From assembly GCA_963763215.1 (NCBI GenBank), contig CAVXNX010000014.1, positions 266,299 to 330,298 on the forward strand: a DNA stretch of 64,000 nucleotides, written 5' to 3'. Under the pieces are notes generated by a model. That model did not search any database. It was not told the origin of the DNA and worked only from the letters and a program-made list of their open reading frames with translations. This DNA comes from DASQZK01 sp963763215 (GTDB lineage: Bacteria > Bacteroidota > Bacteroidia > Bacteroidales > GCA-2748055). Below, one piece after another: positions 9,091 to 18,739 of this stretch (positions are counted from its first letter, which is position 1; every line of letters starts with the position of its first letter). The translations under genes were made by a program, and so were the position numbers.

Positions 9091-9666
9091 GGGAATGTTC
9101 ATAAAAGTGTGTCAAAATAAAAATGTTTAAATTGACACCATTATGAAAGAAAACGAACTCAATTTTGAGAACCGAAAAAAAACTGAAGTTCAACTTTGCA
9201 TCATACATCAGGTACGCAATACGATGAAATATATTTCCTGGCGGAATTATCGGGAATTCATGAAGGATCTTAAGGAAGTCTATAAGGCAAGTACCCTTGA
9301 GCTCGCTGAACATAACCTGGATAAACTTGAAGAAAAAAGGGGAAAACAATAGGCAACACCAATTAAAAGCTGGCGTACAAATTGGGCTCATCTATCAAAT
9401 TATTTTAAATATCCTGAACCGATTAGAAGGCTGATCTACACGACAAATACTGTTGAAGGTTATCATCGCATGGTCAGAAAGGTCACCAAATCAATGGGGG
9501 CTTTTACCTCAGAAACGGCTGCCTTAAAACTGGTCTACTTAGCGACGATGAACTTCCAGAAAAAATGGAAGTCCGGAACAAGGGAATGGCCAACAATCCT
9601 AAATCAGTTAACTATGTATTTTGAAGATTGAATTTTTGACGATGACACACTTAATTGAACATTTCC
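9091..9666 (+). mobile_element. Internally deleted IS256-family element with both inverted ends
   Basis: The left end GGGAATGTTCATAAAAGTG (running to 9114) and the right end (9643-9666) are inverted copies. The reverse complement of the right end reads GGAAATGTTCAATTAAGTG followed by TGTCA, so about 20 of 24 bases match. The element is about 576 bp, against about 1.3 kb for a full IS256-type element. Inside is only the C-terminal part of a transposase. I see no clear target-site duplication. It is non-autonomous but could be moved in trans. Confidence 0.8.
9143..9631 (+). pseudogene. IS256-family (mutator-type) transposase remnant
   Basis: The reading starts with MKENELNFENRKKTEVQLC and moves at once into the C-terminal transposase region VQLCIIHQVRNTMKYISW. 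A TAG at 9350-9352 interrupts it, and it resumes in the same frame with IKSWRTNWAHLSNYF, YTTNTVEGYHRMVRKVTK (the block with the third catalytic acid) and KKWKSGTREWPTILNQL before a TGA at 9631. About ten original N-terminal residues appear joined to the last 150, so the DNA-binding domain and the first two catalytic Asp residues are lost. The gene cannot make an active enzyme. Confidence 0.85.
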
Positions 9667-9690
9667 GTTGGAAGTTCTTAGTATTATTCA

Positions 9691-9752
9691 CTGATTACCG
9701 ATTACTGATTACCGTTTACCGATTACCGACCACCGACCACCGACCACCGACT
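9691..9752. repeat. Tandem heptamer array, inverted relative to 8985-9046
   Basis: Copies of ATTACCG and ACCACCG units run from about 9691 to 9752. Read on the minus strand they are the same TCGGTRR heptamer family as the array at 8985-9046, so the two arrays face each other around the IS remnant. The unit order differs between them, so they are not a simple recent inverted duplication. Confidence 0.85.
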
Positions 9753-9834
9753 TATTAACTACGTTTTTTGAAATACGTAGTGAATATCATGGATTAATGT
9801 TATAACTTGCCTTAAGCTAAACCTCTAAAAAACA

Positions 9835-10368
9835 ATGCGTATGAGAATTCTCACGATTGGGATCGTTGCCTTCCTGATCTGGACCGGGCTTTCCGGCTGG
9901 TTTTATGTATGCCAGGTAAAAGGTCTGTGTTCCACGTCAGCAGAGACTGAGGTCAGACCCGCACCGGAACCTGCGGCAGCGGAAGCTGCTGCTGTGGCCA
10001 GTACCCGGGCCGGGGAAGAGGCGCCTGCGCCCGCTACCCTGGTGATCCACTTCAGCACAAACCAGTGGGCATTCACCCCTGGTGCTGATATTGACAAAGG
10101 CTGTAATCAGTTCAAAGCCTGGACCGCCGCCAATCCCTCCGGTGTGATCTCCATCACCGGCTATACCGACGCTAACGGCTCCGAGGCCTACAATCTCGCA
10201 CTGGGAAGCCGGAGGGCTTCGGCCGTAAAGGATTATCTCATGAAAAAAGGAATTCCCGGGGAACAGTTGGTGATCAACTCCAGGGGAGAAGCCGACCCCC
10301 TTGGCGATAACCGGACCGAGGAAGGAAGGGCCGGGAACAGGAGGGCAGAAGTCTCACTAAAACACTAA
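9835..10368 (+). CDS. OmpA-like C-terminal domain protein (peptidoglycan-associated)
   Basis: The 177-residue protein has an N-terminal hydrophobic segment (residues 4-24) that is probably a membrane anchor. An Ala/Pro/Glu-rich linker (about 35-70) leads to an OmpA C-terminal domain. The domain shows LVIHFSTNQWAFTPGAD, ISITGYTDANGSEAYNLALG, SRRASAVKDYLMKKGIP and GEADPLGDNRTEEGRAGNRR, including the Asp and Arg used by this fold to bind diaminopimelate. It therefore likely tethers the envelope to peptidoglycan from the inner-membrane side. The ATG at 9841 is an alternative start. The next gene, five bases downstream, is a small membrane coiled-coil protein, so the two probably work together. 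Confidence 0.85.
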   Translation: MRMRILTIGIVAFLIWTGLSGWFYVCQVKGLCSTSAETEVRPAPEPAAAEAAAVASTRAGEEAPAPATLVIHFSTNQWAFTPGADIDKGCNQFKAWTAANPSGVISITGYTDANGSEAYNLALGSRRASAVKDYLMKKGIPGEQLVINSRGEADPLGDNRTEEGRAGNRRAEVSLKH

Positions 10369-10373
10369 TCACT

Positions 10374-10658
10374 ATGGGAACATTCATGATGGTGGCACAG
10401 ACAAAGACCACCGCAACCATCGAAATTGTCATCATGCTCGTGGTGGCAGCACTCATCGGGTATCTGACTTCGTATTTCTACCACAAGGCTATCTATACCC
10501 GGAAAATTCAGGTTCTTGAAAAGGAAAAAGAAAACCTGAATGCGAGAATCGTCAGACTCAACGCCGACAAGGGCGATCTTGAAAAACGCCTCAAGCTCCT
10601 GGAAGATGAACTGGCCGGGATGAAAGAAAAGGATTCCAAAAAGCCGCAGAAGACCTGA
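10374..10658 (+). CDS. Small membrane protein with C-terminal coiled coil
   Basis: The 94-residue protein has one transmembrane helix at about residues 16-36 (TIEIVIMLVVAALIGYLTSY), then a charged heptad-like helix from about 45 to 85 (VLEKEKENLNARIVRLNADK onward). It begins five bases after the OmpA-like gene, indicating co-transcription. I recognise no family. Shape and neighbour suggest an envelope scaffold or partner of the OmpA-like protein, which is inference. The start at 10374 gives MGTFMMVAQTKT; the Met at residue 5 or 6 is possible. Confidence 0.7.
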   Translation: MGTFMMVAQTKTTATIEIVIMLVVAALIGYLTSYFYHKAIYTRKIQVLEKEKENLNARIVRLNADKGDLEKRLKLLEDELAGMKEKDSKKPQKT

Positions 10659-10815
10659 GGAGACGATCAGGACCGGCAGAATATAAGATCCGGCATTCCA
10701 TCAGCCGTGAATCGGATAGAGGAGAGCGTGAGAAACCTGCAGAAAATCCCGACGCATTTTGAACGGAACGGCGCCTGAGATGTTTATTTGAAGTCCTTAG
10801 GCGATTTCGACGAAA

Positions 10816-12069
10816 ATGATGTCAGAATTTTACGATTCACAGCCCGAATGTCGCTTCTGTCATACAAAGCTGAAGCATACATTCATTGATCTGGGCATGC
10901 AGCCCCTATGCGAGAGTTACGTTAAGCAGGGACAACTTGGTCAGATGGAACCCCATTATCCTCTTCATGTGTACATATGTGAGCGGTGTTTTCTCGTTCA
11001 GGTTCCTGAACTGGTATCTCCTTTGGAGATCTATGATGAATATGCTTATTTTTCTTCATACTCCGACAGCTGGCTCGACCATGCCAGGAGATACTCCAAT
11101 GAAATGACGGGGAAATTCCACCTGGGAAGTGACAGCCTGGTGGCTGAGATTGCGAGCAACGACGGTTACCTTTTACAATATTTCATAGAAAAAAGAATTC
11201 CCGTTGTGGGTATTGAACCCTCCAAAAATGTCGCTACGTTCGCGATAAACGAGAAAAAGATCCCCACGGAGGTTATGTTTTTCAATCGTGAAACAGCCTT
11301 GTACCTGAGAGAGAAATACGGCCAGCCCGACCTGCTGGTAGGGAACAATGTCCTCGCTCATGTGCCTGAAATCAATGACTTCGTTGAAGGAATGAAGATC
11401 TTTCTCAAGCCGGGCGGTATCATCACCATGGAATTTCCGCATTTACTCAAACTCATCGAGGGAAATCAATTTGACACGATTTACCATGAACATTTCTCGT
11501 ATCTTTCGTTTTCAACTGCTTCGGCAATTTTCAGAGACCATAACCTTGAAATATGGGATGTTGAGGAACTCCCGACGCACGGCGGCTCATTGAGAATCTA
11601 TGCCAAACATGCCGAGGATAAAACCAAATCCCTGACGTCAAGAGCCATTGAGTTGTCTGAGCGGGAAAGGCAGATGGGGCTGATGGACCTGGCTTATTAT
11701 TCGAAGTTTGAAGAGAATGTCAAGGAGACCAAGCGTAAGATCCTTGAATTTCTCATCGGGGCGAAACGCGAGCATAAGAGCGTGGCGGGCTACGGGGCTC
11801 CAGGCAAAGGGAACACCCTTCTGAATTACTGCGGTGTCAGAACAGATTTTATCGATTACACGGTCGACAGGAATCCGGTCAAGCAGGAGGAATACCTTCC
11901 CGGAACCCTCATCCCGATATTCCATCCCGACCGCATCAGGGAAACCAGGCCGGATTATATTTTCATCCTGCCGTGGAATCTGAAAGATGAGATTATGGAT
12001 CAGCTTCATTACGTGCGGGAATGGGGGGGGAAGTTTGTTGTACCGATTCCTGAACTTACCATTTACTAA
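10816..12069 (+). CDS. Class I SAM-dependent sugar C-methyltransferase (NovU/TylC3-like)
   Basis: The 417-residue protein has the three-part layout of nucleotide-sugar C-methyltransferases. The N-terminal zinc-binding domain has CRFCHTKLKHTFIDLGMQPL and CERCFLVQ (four Cys). The central Rossmann methyltransferase has LVAEIASNDGYLLQYF as SAM motif I and GGIITMEFPHLL. The C-terminal domain has VAGYGAPGKGNTLLNYCG and IPIFHPDRI. It also has the family's YHEHFSYLS and THGGSLRIY motifs. Such enzymes methylate the C3 of NDP-4-keto sugars. It precedes a nucleotidylyltransferase and a PIG-L deacetylase, so a modified surface or secreted sugar is likely; the substrate is not known. Confidence 0.9.
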   Translation: MMSEFYDSQPECRFCHTKLKHTFIDLGMQPLCESYVKQGQLGQMEPHYPLHVYICERCFLVQVPELVSPLEIYDEYAYFSSYSDSWLDHARRYSNEMTGKFHLGSDSLVAEIASNDGYLLQYFIEKRIPVVGIEPSKNVATFAINEKKIPTEVMFFNRETALYLREKYGQPDLLVGNNVLAHVPEINDFVEGMKIFLKPGGIITMEFPHLLKLIEGNQFDTIYHEHFSYLSFSTASAIFRDHNLEIWDVEELPTHGGSLRIYAKHAEDKTKSLTSRAIELSERERQMGLMDLAYYSKFEENVKETKRKILEFLIGAKREHKSVAGYGAPGKGNTLLNYCGVRTDFIDYTVDRNPVKQEEYLPGTLIPIFHPDRIRETRPDYIFILPWNLKDEIMDQLHYVREWGGKFVVPIPELTIY

Positions 12070-12086
12070 TACTTACAAATGCTGTT

Positions 12087-12875
12087 ATGAAAGTTGTTTT
12101 ATTCTGTGGAGGGTTGGGGATGAGACTCCGGGAATACTCGGAGGCCATCCCCAAGCCCATGGTCCCTATTGGCTACCGGCCTGTTTTATGGAATGTCATG
12201 AAATATTATGCCCATTTCGGTCACAAGGAATTTATCCTTTGCCTGGGCTATAAGGCCGACGTGATAAAGGACTATTTTGTCAATTATCATGAATACGTCT
12301 CGAACGATTTCGTTCTTCAGAAAGGCGGAAAGAGGATTAAACTGCTCCATTCGGATATCAGCGACTGGGAGATCACGTTCGTCGATACGGGGATGACATC
12401 CAATATTGGCCAGCGACTCATGAAGGTCAGGGAGTTGCTCAAAAATGAGCCGATGTTCCTGGCTAACTACAGTGACGGGCTCACCGATCTGAATCTCAAT
12501 ACGATGATCGATGATTTTGAGAGCCAGCCTCAGATGGTCGCTTCATTCATGGTCTATCAGCCCACTCAGAGTTTTCATGTGGTGAAGCTCGACAACCATG
12601 GGGTTGTTCAAAGCATCAATCATATCGGCGAAAGTGGATTATACGTCAATGCCGGATATTTCATTTTCCGTTCCGAATTTTTCAACTATCTTCAGGATGG
12701 CGAAGAGATCGTCAATGAGCCTTTCAGCAGGCTCATCAGCGAGCACCGCCTTTTATCCTATCCATACGACGGATTCTGGGCCAGTATGGATACCTACAAG
12801 GAAAAACAAAACCTGGATGATTTGTACAGTAAGGGCAAAACATACTGGGAAGTATGGCGAAATTCTAACCACTGA
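12087..12875 (+). CDS. Sugar-phosphate nucleotidylyltransferase (glucose-1-phosphate cytidylyltransferase-like)
   Basis: The 262-residue protein begins with the nucleotide-binding signature VVLFCGGLGMRLREYSEAIP followed by KPMVPIGYRPVLW. It continues with FILCLGYKADVIKDYF, FVDTGMTSNIGQRL and the metal-binding LANYSDGLTDLNL. Length and the signature match RfbF-type glucose-1-phosphate cytidylyltransferases, although the usual RfbF name would need a sugar-dehydratase partner that I do not see. It lies 17 bases after the C-methyltransferase and three bases before the deacetylase, so the three genes form one operon. It could use another sugar phosphate or nucleotide. Confidence 0.82.
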   Translation: MKVVLFCGGLGMRLREYSEAIPKPMVPIGYRPVLWNVMKYYAHFGHKEFILCLGYKADVIKDYFVNYHEYVSNDFVLQKGGKRIKLLHSDISDWEITFVDTGMTSNIGQRLMKVRELLKNEPMFLANYSDGLTDLNLNTMIDDFESQPQMVASFMVYQPTQSFHVVKLDNHGVVQSINHIGESGLYVNAGYFIFRSEFFNYLQDGEEIVNEPFSRLISEHRLLSYPYDGFWASMDTYKEKQNLDDLYSKGKTYWEVWRNSNH

Positions 12876-12878
12876 TAT

Positions 12879-13575
12879 ATGGTAAACCTGACCTTCGACT
12901 TTGCAGACAAAATCAATGTTCTTTGTCTGGGGGCCCATTGTGACGATATCGAGATCGGCCTCGGAGGAACGCTTCTCAACCTCAAACGTTCAGGACGGCT
13001 CGGCGCTGTAAAATGGGTCATCTTCTCTTCCACCCCGGTCAGGAAGCAGGAAGCCACGGCATCGGCCGGACTGTTTCTCAAGGGACTTGACCGCCGTGAG
13101 GTGGTGATCCATGAATTCCGTGACGGCTTTCTGCCCTTTCACGCCACCGAGGTGAAAGAACGGTTTGAAGAACTCAAAGGTGATAAGCCCGACCTCATCT
13201 TCACCCATTACCGGCACGACCGGCACCAGGATCATCGCACAGTCAGTGACCTGACCTGGAACACCTTCAGGAACCACCTGATCCTGGAGTATGAAATTCC
13301 CAAGTGGGACGGGGACCTCGGGGTTCCCAACCTGTTCGTCGGCCTGGACGAGGATGTCTCTTAACGAGAAAATCTCCTTTCTCCACGAGGCATATGCTTC
13401 ACAGGCAGGGAAGCACTGGTTTGACGGTGAAACCTTCAGGGCGCTGCCGCGACTTCGCGGGATGGAATCATCCGCCAGGTACGCCGAAGCATTTTACGCC
13501 AGGAAAACAACCCTCAGCTTTTCATCTTTTCTCAAACACCACAAAACGACTAACGACTCATCACCCTCATCATGA
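12879..13575 (+). CDS. PIG-L/LmbE-family deacetylase (one apparent frameshift)
   Basis: This family contains zinc-dependent N-acetylglucosamine-type deacetylases. The metal motif appears as VLCLGAHCDDIEIGLGG near residue 17, with the second metal ligand block THYRHDRHQDHRTVSDL near residue 110. The frame stops at 13364 after VGLDEDVS. The expected C-terminal part, LNEKISFLHEAYASQ to ARYAEAFYARKTTLS, continues one frame over, so one extra base lies at about 13355-13363. The merged protein is about 230 residues. Its last codons overlap the start of the M16 peptidase by four bases. With the two genes upstream it suggests deacetylation of an amino sugar. Confidence 0.85.
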
Positions 13576-16310
13576 AAAAATGTTCATTAATCTTTGCAAT
13601 CATTATGGCAGGCTTCTCACAGTTTAACAACGCGCAGCAGACATTTGCTGGCATCGACATTCCTTACCAGAAATTCACCCTCGGCAACGGGCTGACGGTC
13701 ATCATTCACGAGGATCACAAGGCTCCCGTGGTCGCCGTCAACATCTGGTATCACGTGGGTTCAAAAAATGAAATACCGGGCCGGACAGGGTTCGCCCACC
13801 TGTTTGAACACCTCATGTTCAATGGCAGTGAGCATTTCGATGACGACTACTTCAAGGCCCTCGACAAGATGGGTTCGACCGATCTCAACGGAACCACCAA
13901 CAATGACCGGACGAATTACTTCGAGACCGTGCCGGTATCGGAATTTGAAAAAGTCTTGTGGCTTGAAAGCGACCGCATGGGCTACATGGTCAATGCGATT
14001 TCGCAGGATAAACTGGATGAACAAAGGGGAGTCGTCCAGAACGAAAAACGGCAGTATGAGAATGAACCCTTCGGGATGGTGGATGAATATATGACCAAAG
14101 CGGTATATCCCGCCAATCATCCCTATTCATGGACCGTTATCGGGTCAATGGAAGATCTCACGGCTGCTTCACTCGACGATGTCAAAGCCTGGTTCAAAAC
14201 TTATTACGGACCCAACAATGCTGTCCTGGTCGTCGCCGGCGATGTACAGACCGGCGAGGCTCTCGGGAAGGTGAAGGAATATTTCGGGGGTCTTCCAGGC
14301 AATCCGCCGGTAGCCAGGATGCAAACATTCATCGCCAGGAGGTCGGGAACGATCAGGCAATCGCTTCAGGACCGGGTTCCCCAGGCACGGGTTTATAAGG
14401 TATGGAATGTACCCGAAGACGGATCTCCTGCATGTTACGATCTCGATGTGGTGTCACGCATCCTTTCCTCGGGCAAGAATTCACGTCTTTACAAAAGACT
14501 GGTTTATGATGACCAGATATCCACCATGGTCTATACCTATGTTGACGAACGGGAGATCGGGAGTTTGTTTACGATCGTGGCCGATGCAAAACCCGGCGTG
14601 GCCATATCCGATGTCGAGAAAGCCATCGATGAAGAGCTGGCCCGCTTTCTGAAAGAAGGTCCCACGGAGGCAGAGGTGCAACGGGTCACGACCAAACAGT
14701 ATGCGTCTTTCGTCAGGGGGCTCGAACGGGTTGGCGGGTTTGGCGGCAAGTCCGACATCCTGGCGATGTCGGAAACCTATCATCACGATCCCGGCTATTA
14801 TAAAACGTACCTGGAACATCTTTCCGACTGTCCGCGCGGGCGGACCTTCTGGCCACCTCCCGTGAATGGCTGAGTGACGGGGAATACGTTCTCACCGTGA
14901 CACCTTTCACCGAACCGAAGACCGAAGTCGCCGATGTGGACAGGACCCGCATGCCCGACTCCGGGACGCCTCCCGGGTCTGACCTTCCCGCAGTTCGAAC
15001 GTTCAAAACTCTCAAACGGTCTGGGGGTAATCCTGGTCAACCGGACCACCATCCCCGCCGTCAATATGCTCCTGACCTTCGACGCCGGATACGCTTCCGA
15101 TCAGTTCGGCGTACCCGGTACGGCAAAGCTGGCCATGGAAATGCTGGATGAAGGCACGGCCACCAGGGATGCACTGGCCATCAGCGAGCAGATCGATGGT
15201 CTGGGAGCCAGGCTCAAGACAGGTTCCAATCTCGATCAATCCTATGTTGGTCTGAACACGCTGAAGCAGAATCTTGATCCCGCCCTCGATATTTTCGTCG
15301 ACGTGATTCTCAATCCGACCTTTCCCGCTGCCGAACTGAACCGGTTAAAAAATGAGCAGATCATCTCCATTCAGAGGGAAAAATCCCAGCCTGCCGGGAT
15401 CGCGTTCCGTATCCTTCCGAAGTTTCTTTACGGCGATGGTCATCCTTACGGGAATCCCCTTTCAGGATCAGGTTATGAATCGGGTATCCTGACCATTTCA
15501 CGGGAACAACTGGTCGAATTTCATGATACATGGCTTAAGCCCAATAATGCCACCCTCATCGTGGCAGGCGATATCACTATGGAAGAGCTTAAACCCATGC
15601 TCGAAAAGAAATTCGCGGACTGGAAGAGCGGTGATCTCCCCCGCAAGAAAATGTCGGTGGTGAGCCAACCGGCTGAACCGGTTATCTACCTGATGAACAG
15701 ACCCGGGTCCATCCAGTCGCTGATCATCGCAGGGAATCTTACCGAACCTTACGGCAGGCTCAGCGAGGCGTCGGTGACGATCGTGAACAGCATCATTGGC
15801 GGCGAATTCACGTCGAGGCTCAATATGAACATCAGGGAAGACAAGCACTGGAGTTATGGCGCGAGTTCCTTCATCATGGGCGCTACCGGTCAACGGCCGT
15901 TCATGGTCTTTACCTCGGTTCAATCGGATAAAACCTTCGAGAGCGCGTCGGAAATTGACCGGGAACTTAAGGAATATGAAAAATCACAACCGGCCACCGA
16001 TGACGAGGTATCCCGGAATCGCGATAACCGGCTCCTGCAGATCCCCGGAAAATATGAAACGCTGGATGCCCTGACACAGGCGATCAGCGAGATCGTGCGC
16101 TACAACCTGAAGGAAACGTATTTCCAGGATTTTGCGTCGGATCTTAAAGCCCTCACCACTGCAGATGTCCGAAAAACGACGCCGAAGGTGATCTCGCCTC
16201 CGGCCATGACATGGGTTGTCGTGGGTGACCGTGAAACCATTGAAGAACCCCTAAAGAAGCTCGGTTACACGATAAAGCACATCGACGCCGACGGAAATCC
16301 GGTCGAGTGA
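13572..16310 (+). CDS. M16 family zinc peptidase, full-length two-half form (two apparent frameshifts)
   Basis: The protein has about 910 residues after merging. The N-terminal half has a signal peptide (first ~22 residues), the inverted zinc motif HLFEH in GFAHLFEHLMFNGSEHF, and the downstream Glu region EQRGVVQNEKRQYEN, so it is catalytic. The C-terminal half (from about 14990) has no HxxEH and is the usual inactive half. The frame is lost by one base at about 14835-14850 and regained at about 14970, leaving WLSDGEYVLTVTPFTEP in a third frame. As written it looks like two genes, 13572-14873 and 14934-16310. It is probably an exported peptidase; its substrate is unknown. Confidence 0.88.
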
Positions 16311-16368
16311 CAGGGGCAAACTCCGGAAAAAACAATTCCAGATTCTTCCCCCGTTCACACGAATTAAA

Positions 16369-16402
16369 AACCGGGAATGCGGAAATGCTCCGCTTCCCGG
16401 TT
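16369..16402. terminator. Bidirectional hairpin terminator between convergent genes
   Basis: AACCGGGAATGCGGA pairs with TCCGCTTCCCGGTT around a short loop (16369-16402), with one bulge. An A-run precedes it and T-rich sequence follows it. It sits between the M16 peptidase (plus) and the aldo/keto reductase (minus), which end 58 and 14 bases away. It can serve both. Confidence 0.75.
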
Positions 16403-16415
16403 CGTTCTTTCCGGG

Positions 16416-17382
16416 TCAGGATTTCTCCGACGGATAGGTAAAAATGGGTTTGGTCGACAATCCCATGGTTTTCATCTGACGGATCTCGTCATCATTCATG
16501 GGGTGAAACCGGGCAGCCAGTTCAAGAGCCATTTTGAACAGGTTTTCATCTCCCGGCGGGATCGCGGCGGTGACAGGATGGGAGAGGGTAAACCGCAGTC
16601 CCTTTTCCGCTTCTGTGGGAAGACTCAACGGTTCATACCACGTTTTGCCGTTTGTCCGCTTTGACCCTTCCGGCCAGGGGCGCCTGGCCATGGCTTTGAG
16701 CGCAAGGATGCCCATCTTTTTCTGTTTCGCTTTTTCCAGGACCTGGGGGCCGAAATCCCCCGCATACCAGGTGGCAAAATTCACCGGGAACAGGATGGTG
16801 TCGAAATCAAACCGGTCCATGAGAGCCATGGCGGCTTCCACGGAATGCGCGGAAAAGCCGAGGTAACGGACCAGTCCTTCCTCTTTGGCTTTGAGAAAGG
16901 TTTCCATCGCGCCTCCGGGCGAAAATATCGTATCCACATCCTCCATTTTCGTGACGGCATGGTGCTGATAGAGATCCAGGTGATCGGTCTGCAGTCGCTC
17001 CAGAGAAGCCTCCAGTTCCTTCCGGGCGCCGTCCCGGGTTCGCTCCTCGGTTTTGCAGGCCAGGAAGACCTGATTGCGGATAAGGTTTCAGGGGCTCGCC
17101 AAGCTTAAGTTCGGCATCGCCATAACTCGGGGCGACATCGAAATAATTGACCCCATAGTGAATGGCCTGTTTTACTCTTTGGTCCGCTTCTTCCGGTGTG
17201 GCATTCATCACCACGATACCGCCGAAGCCGATGATGGAAAGTTTTTCACCGGTACGGCCGAGCATGCGTTTTTCGAGGGCGAAGGGCATGTTCTCCCTTT
17301 CCATTCCGGTGAGCGAGGCAGGGAATAAATGGATCGCAGGTACGGCAAAGGCACCTGTCCGGATAAAGTCTCTTCTGTTCAT
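16416..17382 (-). CDS. Aldo/keto reductase with Tat-type signal (one apparent frameshift)
   Basis: The N-terminus MNRRDFIRTGAFAVPAIHLF matches a twin-arginine export signal. The AKR fold follows: RMLGRTGEKLSIIGFGGI, the catalytic Asp/Tyr region VNYFDVAPSYGDAELKLGE, then KMEDVDTIFSPGGAME, YLGFSAHSVEAAMAL and the C-terminal MTDEEI-like helix NDDEIRQMKTMGL. The frame breaks near 17078. One C fewer on the coding strand gives KPYRNQVFLACKTEERTRDG, joining the halves into about 321 residues. It converges on the M16 gene. Its physiological substrate cannot be told from sequence; such Tat-type AKRs are common in Bacteroidota. Confidence 0.87.
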
Positions 17383-17599
17383 GGCGGAGGGGTTTGGGTT
17401 AGTACGAATATCATCGAAAACAAATTGTCAGTCAATGGTATACCGGCATCCATAACTTACTTCAAGACCCTGTCACAGTAGGACACCTTTGACGAGAAGT
17501 TGTTCATTTTGCGGCGAATATTTTGACGGCTGCTGAAAAGGATCCCCGGCCTTCCGGAGGGTGCACCGGCGGTGAAAAAGAAGATGCCGGTATGAAATC

Positions 17600-18217
17600 C
17601 TATGGCTTCAGCAGTCTGGCCACTTCGGGATGTTTATTGTTCCTGGCAAAGGTTGCGGCATCGTCGCCGTCTTTATCCTTTAGGGAAGGGTCGGCATGGT
17701 TTTGGAGCAGGATGCGCACCACTTCGGCCTGACCTTCGGAAGCGGCGTACATGAGGGCGGTAAACCGGTCGTTGGTGTCAGTCAGGTTGGGATCGGCATG
17801 ATGGGAGAGCAGGAGCCGGACGGTTTCCGGGAAGGGGCCGCTCGACGCAAACATCAGAGCTGTCCGGCCATACTGGTCCTGGAGGTTCACCCCTGTTCCG
17901 GCTTCGAGAAGCAGGCGGACGATTTCGGTATGACCGTTATAGGCCGCGAGCATCAGGGCGTTACGGCCATCTTCGTCGGTGGCGCCGGCCGGCACCGATC
18001 CGGAGAGCAGATCTTTGACGGCGTCCGTATTGCCATTCAGTGCGGCATCCCGCAGGCGCTGATCATTGTCCTGTCCTGCGGCCTTGGCCTGTTCCTTTAG
18101 CTGACGCTGAATCTGCCCGGCGATATCATCGCTGGCCGGAGTGGTAACTTCCGTGGCGCTTTTACATGACCACAACAGAACCATCAGGGTGATCAGGAGA
18201 GAGAAAAAGATTTTCAT
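17600..18217 (-). CDS. Ankyrin-repeat lipoprotein
   Basis: The 205-residue protein starts with MKIFFSLLITLMVLLWSCKS, a lipoprotein signal with the lipidated Cys near residue 18. It then has four to five ankyrin repeats: LRDAALNGNTDAVKDLL, ALMLAAYNGHTEIVRLLLEA, ALMFASSGPFPETVRLLLSH, ALMYAASEGQAEVVRILLQN and ATFARNNKHPEVARLL. Ankyrin repeats mediate protein-protein contacts; the partner is unknown. It stands alone, with the leu operon diverging upstream. There are 217 bases between it and the aldo/keto reductase gene with no visible gene. Confidence 0.88.
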   Translation of the reverse strand: MKIFFSLLITLMVLLWSCKSATEVTTPASDDIAGQIQRQLKEQAKAAGQDNDQRLRDAALNGNTDAVKDLLSGSVPAGATDEDGRNALMLAAYNGHTEIVRLLLEAGTGVNLQDQYGRTALMFASSGPFPETVRLLLSHHADPNLTDTNDRFTALMYAASEGQAEVVRILLQNHADPSLKDKDGDDAATFARNNKHPEVARLLKP

Positions 18218-18739
18218 ACTAACGTCTTTTAATACTGATGTTTGCCTCCGTGCTTCAACCGGGATCCGCCTCCCCGGTCATAACGGATGATCCAAAAGTA
18301 ATGATTTTCATCGGAATTTCCGGGGAATTCCCCGGGATCAACGCGGATAACCTGAACCGATCGTGCGGGGCGCCGGATTTTAAGCGAAGAACGCGCTTTG
18401 CTGAAAATCTGATCTAATTTAAGATAAAAAAGTGTTAAATTATAATAGTGACTTCTGGAAACGGGCGAGAAAGTAGAATAAGTTTGTTACCTTTGCAGAT
18501 CGGTTCGGCCGGTGAAAGTTGAACGGCAGCGGGCCGGACAGGCCCTCAAAGGCATCCACCCTGAGCGGGGAAAGCAGGATGGGGGCGGTCATTTTCGCCC
18601 TTCATTGTGGGCCACGCAGAGGTTGATTATACGATCTCCGGATTCCAGCCGTTCATTTAGAGCGGATGCACCCGGCGGAAAAAGGACACAGATGGACCTT
18701 GGGGTGCATCGTATTTGTTGAATTTTAAATGGTATCAAA
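18218..18739 (+). promoter_or_regulatory. Divergent intergenic region with a leu operon promoter and leader
   Basis: No gene is evident. TACCTTTG at 18488-18495 matches the Bacteroidota sigma-70 -7 consensus TAnnTTTG, so transcription of leuC should start near 18502. I see no good TTTG-type -33 box. The resulting leader would be about 240 nt. It contains GATGCACCC (18665-18673) able to pair with GGGTGCATC (18702-18710), followed by T-rich sequence, so a regulatory hairpin is possible. I find no Leu-rich leader peptide. The promoter motif is seen; regulation by the leader is inference. Confidence 0.5.

Noticed and set aside
18578..18625. Short leader peptide MGAVIFALHCGPRRG as a leu attenuator peptide
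   Set aside because: It has only single Leu, Val and Ile codons and no terminator directly after it.
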